This document shows, one piece after another, positions 43,640 to 48,112 of a stretch of 48,112 nt of DNA (position 1 is its first letter; each line of letters starts with the position of its first letter). Under the pieces are notes generated by a model that ran no database searches, was not told the origin of the DNA, and saw nothing but the letters and a program-made list of their open reading frames with translations. The stretch is from assembly GCA_030141605.1 (NCBI GenBank), contig JAQGDQ010001308.1, positions 1 to 48,112 of the forward strand, in the 5' to 3' direction. This DNA is from Tubiluchus corallicola. Lineage: Eukaryota > Priapulida > Priapulimorpha > Priapulimorphida > Tubiluchidae. The position numbers and the translations under genes are program-made.

Positions 43640-43966
43640 TTAGTTTACTTTTACAAGAGCTGACAGTTTGGGCTGTTTTAACATCAGCTTATACAGTCTT
43701 ATAGGCAGTTTATTCAGTGATTGATGTCCAAATTTATCACTTGTCTGTATTTGTTTTAAATTCATTGTTTGACTTTTTAATTGCTTGCAGGAAATAAATG
43801 GAATATTATTATTTATAAATGCCTTTAGAGATGTTATGTAAATATTTGTGTAGGAACCAGAGTTTATTATATCGTGACAGTTTTCTTCTGTTAGAATAAT
43901 TTTGCTTGTGTTTTTACTTGAAGAGCCGAGACTGCCTCTTATGGCCCAACAATAAGAGTAGACACT
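43640..43966 (-). other. Unrecognised stop-free stretch of 108 codons
   Basis: On the minus strand the frame is open from 43966 to a TAA at 43640-43642, long for such AT-rich DNA, but the only ATG is late. It reads …Tyr-Ser-Tyr-Cys-Trp-Ala-Ile-Arg-Gly … and ends …Leu-Asn-Lys-Leu-Pro-Ile-Arg-Leu … Leu-Val-Lys-Val-Asn. The last part recalls the 'N-LP-I … FK-LK' ends of some LINE reverse transcriptase ORFs. It may be a remnant of a retroelement; no firm family match. Confidence 0.25.
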
Positions 43967-44111
43967 TGATTAACTTTAATTAAACGATTTGCCACATGCA
44001 TTGTTTAAATTATCAAAACAACAAAAAATAAAAGACAAATTCGTGGATGGTAAACTTTTGTTCTTTGTTACAAAACACATATTTCAAAATCCATTGTGGG
44101 TTTTGTCATCA

Positions 44112-44750
44112 TCCCTAGAGTCACACATCGTTTGACTTGACCCTCCTGATCACTCTACTCCATGTTCCCTGTCACCCGCAACCTCCCATGTCTCTGGAGT
44201 CACACATCGTTTGACTTGACCCTCCTGATCACTCTACTCCATGCTCCCTGTCACCCGCAACCTCCCATGTCTCTGGAGTCACACGTCGTTTGACTTGACC
44301 CTTCTGATCACTCTACTCCATGCTCCCTGTCACCCACAACCTCCCATGTCTCTGGAGTCACACGTCGTTTGACTTGACCCTTCTGATCACTCTACTCCAT
44401 GCTCCCTGTCACCTGCAACCTCCCATGTCTCTGGAGTCACACAGCGTTTGACTTGACCCTCCTGATCACTCTACTCCATGCTCGCTGTCACCCGCAACCT
44501 CCCATGTCTCTGGAGTCACATGGCATTTGACTTGACCCTCCTGATCACTCTACTCCATGCTCCCTGTCACCCGCAACCTCCCATGTCTCTGGAGTCACAC
44601 GGCATTTGACTTGACCCTCCTGATCACTCTGCTCCATGCTCGCTGTCACCCGCAACCTCCCATGTCTCTGGAGTCACACGTCGTTTGACATGACCTTCCT
44701 GATCACTCCACTCTATGCTCCCTGTCACCCGCAACCTCCCATGTCTCTGT
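44112..44750. repeat. 79-bp minisatellite, about eight copies
   Basis: Unit of 79 bp, pyrimidine-rich on the plus strand: CTCTGGAGTCACAC, TCGTTTGACTTGACCCTCCT, GATCACTCTACTCCATGCTC, CCTGTCACCCGCAACCTCCC, ATGT. GC content is well above the neighbourhood. It directly abuts the 3' end of the minus-strand LINE at 44784, so it could be the LINE's 3' UTR repeat or an independent array. Confidence 0.95.
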
Positions 44751-44783
44751 ATTTTTGATATCAAATGGTGTGTTAATAAGATC

Positions 44784-45251
44784 CTATTGGATGAAATTGA
44801 TGTAAGTCAGCAGCTGTCCTCCTTGTGGTTTCTTTTCTTTCTGCAGTGCTTCTTTAAAAGTAAAAGTTGATTTTAATGGACTGTCATCTGGTAGTCGTAT
44901 AACATGTCCTATCCATCTTAATCTTCTCCTTTTAATTTTAATTGTCCATTCCTCTGTCTTGACTTTATTATACAGATCCTGTTTTGATATTTTCTTTGGC
45001 CATTTTATTCCTAGAATGTTCCTGTAGTTTCTTCTTTGAAATGCATCAATTTCTGATTCGTGTTGTGCTTTGATTGTCCATAATTCTGAATTATAAAAAA
45101 ACACAGTTTCCATAAGTGCAGCAAAGATTCTTAATTTTGTTTCTAAACTGATCCTCTCACTTTCGAAAGTTTTTGTTAATTTGGAATATGCAGGTTGTGC
45201 TAAGATTTTTCTTCTTGATATATCTTCATCTGTTGCTAGAAGACAGTCTAA
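44784..45251 (-). mobile_element. LINE 3'-end fragment encoding reverse transcriptase C-terminus
   Basis: A minus-strand frame of 215 codons starts at 45431, but recognisable similarity begins around residue 61 (45251). It shows Leu-Ala-Thr-Asp-Glu-Asp-Ile-Ser-Arg-Arg-Lys, then Glu-Thr-Lys-Leu-Arg-Ile-Phe, then Phe-Tyr-Asn-Ser-Glu-Leu-Trp-Thr-Ile, Ile-Asp-Ala-Phe-Gln-Arg-Arg, Ile-Leu-Gly-Ile, and Arg-Arg-Arg-Leu-Arg-Trp-Ile-Gly-His-Val-Ile-Arg-Leu-Pro-Asp-Asp. This is the thumb/C-terminal region of non-LTR retrotransposon polymerases. The catalytic YxDD region would lie upstream and is missing, so the copy is 5'-truncated and inactive. A related fragment lies at 32449 on the plus strand. The clade is not assigned. 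Confidence 0.85.
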
Positions 45252-45601
45252 GCATTTACATTTCCTCCGCGCTTTCATCATCATTGTTACTATGTGGGCA
45301 ATATGGCACACCTTGAAATAGCAGATAGAAGATGAAACCCTAGCAGAAAAGTGCCCTCCCCACGTCCAGCATGAGAACCTCCAAAAACCCCAATGACCAA
45401 TTACACTAAAATCAAAGAAGTATGCACACAAATAGGAATTTAACAGATACAGTCATATTACAAACATCTACTGAATTTTTGGATATAGAATAAACCACCA
45501 ACTATTTATGTTCTGAGAGTTTTCTAAATCGTTGTGGTTCTTAATGTTGGGATAGAATAGAATTTTAACCAAAAAAAAGAAAAACTTAAAATGGTTTTGA
45601 C

Positions 45602-45676
45602 TGAACCTGGATTTGAACCAAACAGTTTTGGTGGAACTGTTGTTTGGCGTATTCGATATCATTCAGCCATCGAGAG
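45602..45676 (-). mobile_element. tRNA-derived SINE head
   Basis: Read on the minus strand: CTCTCGATGGCTGAATGATA, then a spacer, then a B box GGTTCAAATCC near 45609-45619. The A-box region GATGGCTGAATGATATCG parallels that of the element at 28524. The cloverleaf is incomplete. It lies about 240 bp upstream of the last acceptor, antisense to the gene. Confidence 0.6.
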
Positions 45677-45800
45677 ATTTTCTGAATGCACTCAAGATTT
45701 ATCTTTTTAAATTTTCAAAAATAAAAAGCAGAAATTTATTTCTAAATATATGGAAGTAATATTAAATTAGAAAGTCTAAAAAAGGTTTTGCACCTTAACT

Positions 45801-45845
45801 GAAACACGAACTCATGCCTTAGGCTTTTCATTTAGCTCAGCTTGT
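45801..45845 (-). mobile_element. Second tRNA-like fragment (weak)
   Basis: On the minus strand AAGCTGAGCTAAATG (A-box-like) is followed by ATGAGTTCGTGTTTC (B-box-like) about 17 bp later. The boxes are too close together for an intact tRNA, so it is a deleted SINE head if real. Confidence 0.35.
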
Positions 45846-45911
45846 GAACAAATAATTGATGTTTCTCCCCAAACAATGTTTTGTTTTTATCCTTTTGTTA
45901 TAATTTTGCAG

Positions 45912-45971
45912 GTTAATCAGCGAAGATTTCCGCCCCCGCCACCATCCAGCTACTACAGTCGAAGATACTAA
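45912..45971 (+). CDS. Last coding exon of the RGG/RS-like gene
   Basis: Acceptor TTATAATTTTGCAG at 45898-45911; the exon enters in phase 0 and runs 19 codons to TAA at 45969-45971. The peptide is Val-Asn-Gln-Arg-Arg-Phe, five Pro, Ser-Ser-Tyr-Tyr-Ser-Arg-Arg-Tyr. A C-terminal Tyr after Arg-Arg with preceding polyproline resembles the tails of several splicing-related proteins (Tra2-like proteins also end in Arg-Arg-Tyr). This is similarity of style, not homology I can show. The exon is followed by a 3' UTR with polyadenylation signals, confirming that it is terminal. Confidence 0.85.
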   Translation, partial: VNQRRFPPPPPSSYYSRRY

Positions 45972-46195
45972 CAAAAAAATTGTACAACAAAATTAGCACA
46001 TCATTTCATGAATGACAATTTTTCCAGTGAACTAGGCTTAATTGATATGGCCAACCTGCTAATATTAAAAAAAATCATAAACTCTAGCTTACCAGAAGGC
46101 GATGCCATTTGAACTGTCTGAATTTTATTTCATAATAAACTTGATTATCATAATTTATTGTGTAATAAAACTGTTGTGCTTGTATACTTGTACAT
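45972..46195 (+). terminator. 3' UTR and polyadenylation region
   Basis: Two AATAAA hexamers (46134-46139 and 46164-46169) are followed by a T/G-rich stretch (CTGTTGTGCTTGTATACTTG), the usual layout for cleavage 10-30 nt after the second signal. TGTACATA near 46189, a Pumilio-type element, falls at or just past the expected cleavage site. Confidence 0.75.
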
Positions 46196-46429
46196 ACATA
46201 ACAATAATGAAATTTTTACTGCTTTCGTGTAAGTTTTTTTAGGCCGTGTGTTGAAGTGGGCGGGGATATTCATGAGGCTCAAATGGGGCGGGTTATAATT
46301 CCTTCATGTTACGTGTTACTCAAGTAGAAGAAAGAAAATTGTCTTAAATTATCTATGTTTTTTGATGTAGTTACTCTTTATATATATAGGTTGTCACAAA
46401 TCTGTGTAATTTTTCTGTATTTTTGTCTG
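46196..46429. other. Downstream flank
   Basis: Short single-copy stretch with GGCCGTGTGTTGAAGTGGGC and a small TA run near 46380. Nothing further is recognised. Confidence 0.5.
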
Positions 46430-47040
46430 TGAGCTCAGTCGCTTTGTTTGAAAGTCATAGATATGTTTTTGTTATGTCAGTACTAATCAGCTGTTGCCAA
46501 AGTCAGTGGCTGAGCTTGCGGGTCATAGATATTCTTTTATTATGCCAGTGTTCATGGACTGTTGTTGAAGGTAGTGACTGAGCTAGTAGATCACAGAGCT
46601 GTGCCTTTGTTATATCAACGTTTATGAACCGTTCTTAAAGATCGTGGCTGAGCTTTCACATCATAGATATGCTTTTAGTATGTCAATGCTCATGGGCTGT
46701 TGTTGAAGATAGTGACTGAGCTCGCAGGTCACAGATATGCTTTTATTATGTCAGTGTTCGTGAGCTGGTGTTAAAATCAGTGGCTGAGCTCGCAGGTCAT
46801 AGATATGCTTTTAGTATGTCAATGCTCATGGGCTGTTGTTGAAGGTAGTGACTGAGCTCGCAGGTCACAGATATGCTTTTATTATGTCAGTGTTCGTGAG
46901 CTGGTGCTAAAATCAGTGGCTGAGCTCGCAGGTCATAGATATGCTTTTAACATGTCAGTGTTCATGAGCTCTTGTTGAAGGTAGTGACTGAGCTGGCAGG
47001 TCATAGATATCCTTTCATCATGTCAATGTTTATGAATAGT
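46430..47040. repeat. ~68-bp minisatellite, about nine copies, dimeric order
   Basis: Unit contains GAGCTCGCAGGTCATAGATA and TGCTTTTAGTATGTCAATGC. Two alternating variants (…CATGGGCTGTTGTTGAAG… and …CGTGAGCTGGTGTTAAAA…) produce a 136-bp higher-order period between 46662 and 46798. The outer copies are more diverged. Confidence 0.9.
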
Positions 47041-47078
47041 TGTTATCTGCTTTGCTAAAGGTCATTGCTAAAGGGTCA

Positions 47079-47091
47079 AGGTCAAAGGTCC
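47079..47091 (+). promoter_or_regulatory. DR1 nuclear-receptor-like site
   Basis: AGGTCAAAGGTCC is a near-perfect direct repeat spaced by one base, and the preceding TCAAGGTCA also fits an extended monomer site (ERR/SF1 type). A single site, so its function is unproven. Confidence 0.35.
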
Positions 47092-47410
47092 GTTAAACAT
47101 TCACACCTTGGCAAAGGTTTGTTCGTTTTCCTGAAGTTAATGTATTATATATGCGGTTTTACTTCTTCCTGTCTGGGTATTTGTAACTTCGGTGACTCTG
47201 TGTAACTTCTGTGTTTTCTTATTGTTTGTTTGTTTGTTTATTTGTTTGTTTGCTCATTGCCATTTTCGTTTTTATTGATTTATTAGTCCCTAATTGTTTA
47301 TTTTTTGTTTGATATTGTAGATTTTTTACAAATTTATCAAAGAAACATTTACCTGCCTGTTAAATACCTGTGGGTGTTTACAAAAACAAGAAAACTCGCG
47401 CCGTGTACAC

Positions 47411-47447
47411 TGACGTCAGTCCAATACGCCAGCGTTGCCATGGTAAC
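47411..47447. promoter_or_regulatory. CRE + CCAAT + palindromic X-box cluster
   Basis: TGACGTCA at 47411-47418, CCAAT at 47421-47425 and GTTGCCATGGTAAC at 47434-47447 lie within 37 bp. The last is a perfect palindromic RFX X-box. This trio (RFX, CREB/ATF, NF-Y) is a known cooperative promoter module in animals and suggests a promoter of a gene adjacent to the window, in either orientation. No ORF is recognised next to it. Confidence 0.5.
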
Positions 47448-47708
47448 GAAAATTGTTGCTACTTTGTAATGTGCCAACATTTGACCGTGCTGCAGCGTCG
47501 CATTTTTTTGTAATTTTAATCGATCGTAATAAATGTCGGATTTCTGATGGATGTAGATATTTTGATGTAAACATTGATTGATTATTGATTATGAAAATAA
47601 ACTAATCAGAAACCAATCGTAAAATCTTGTTTACCTATTGTTGTTATCATTGATTTATCCATATTTGGAAAATAGTTGTAATTACATCAAATGAAGTTTG
47701 TTTGGTTT

Positions 47709-47775
47709 TGAACAAACTGTTCATTGTCAAGGCATCTAAAACAAAGAAATTAAACCAGAATTAAAAACAATAGTT
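47709..47775 (+). mobile_element. Element C, third copy (fragment)
   Basis: AACAAACTGTTCATTGTCAA and GGCATCTAAAACAAAGAAAT match the terminal arm of the element at 7258-7870; similarity is lost after about 65 bp. Confidence 0.7.
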
Positions 47776-48112
47776 TAATTTTACTGCAATGCCACTTACC
47801 TGCTTCATATCTTTTTGTATTCAAGGCTTGCGTCGGCAGTAACTCTGTACAAAATGTAACTATTTTCAATTAGTGGAAAACTTGACGATTGTGTAAACAT
47901 GAGTTCAGAATAAAGAATGCTCTAAAATATTGAAAACTACAATAGCTTATTTTAAGTCAAAGCTTAGATTAAATAATAATTACCTCGGACACTCAAATTT
48001 CGTTAAACTTTCAAAGCTGCGCGCGTCTCAGTGAATCTAATAAGATTGGCAGCGGCGCTTTTTCGTCACATTCACGTGGCCGACAAATAAAAGGCGGTAC
48101 CGTGATAACCAT
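47776..48112. other. Flank with promoter-like end
   Basis: AT-rich until about 48010, then CpG-rich (GCTGCGCGCGTC, GGCAGCGGCGC) with AATAAAAGGCGG, a TATA-like stretch, at about 48087. It may be the start of a promoter continuing beyond the window. No gene is called. Confidence 0.25.

Overview
The window looks like a piece of a large, AT-rich animal (metazoan) genome, most likely from an invertebrate. The signs are GT-AG introns, very little coding sequence, many microsatellites and minisatellites, tRNA-derived and 5S-rRNA-derived SINE-like sequences, decayed LINE reverse transcriptase, and inverted-repeat elements carrying a Penelope/retrozyme-like hammerhead motif. I cannot name the species or phylum. 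There is no bacterial gene organisation, CRISPR array, rRNA operon or intact tRNA gene.

The only confidently supported gene is the 3' end of a plus-strand protein-coding gene. It has three terminal exons (38959-39135, 40072-40229 and 45912-45971, ending in TAA) joined in compatible phases with good splice signals, followed by a short 3' UTR with two AATAAA signals. The 131 visible residues form an Arg/Gly/Tyr/Asp/Pro-rich low-complexity tail ending in a polyproline run and Tyr-Tyr-Ser-Arg-Arg-Tyr. This is typical of RNA-binding proteins of the hnRNP/RGG/SR-like kind, but no RRM, KH or other folded domain lies in the window, so the gene is not named.

Layout: 1-38,800 is intergenic DNA or a very long upstream intron. 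It alternates between AT-rich repeat tracts and short GC- and CpG-richer single-copy islands (about 3.7-4.1, 14.4-15.0, 18.8-19.6, 20.9-21.6, 24.7-24.9, 26.9-27.3, 30.2-31.3, 31.9-32.3, 35.4-36.0 and 37.9-38.4 kb). Several islands hold promoter-like motifs (CRE, NRF1-like, ETS, E-box, RFX X-box) or short unrecognised ORFs. Repeats include at least five palindromic or foldback elements, five copies of one interspersed repeat that I call R1, two LINE 3' ends, tRNA-derived SINE heads, one possible solo LTR, and minisatellites with units of 29, 50, 51, 57/53, about 68, 79, 80 and 86 bp.

In the gene itself, the acceptor of the first visible exon is the last of four 50-bp tandem copies of a complete 3' splice site. 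The next intron carries 5S-rRNA-like fragments. The last intron starts with a hairpin of about 80 bp per arm, then holds an 86-bp array, a 79-bp array, a LINE fragment and two tRNA-like SINE heads. Downstream are a minisatellite of about 68 bp, a DR1 nuclear-receptor-like site and a CRE-CCAAT-X-box cluster that may mark the promoter of a neighbouring gene.
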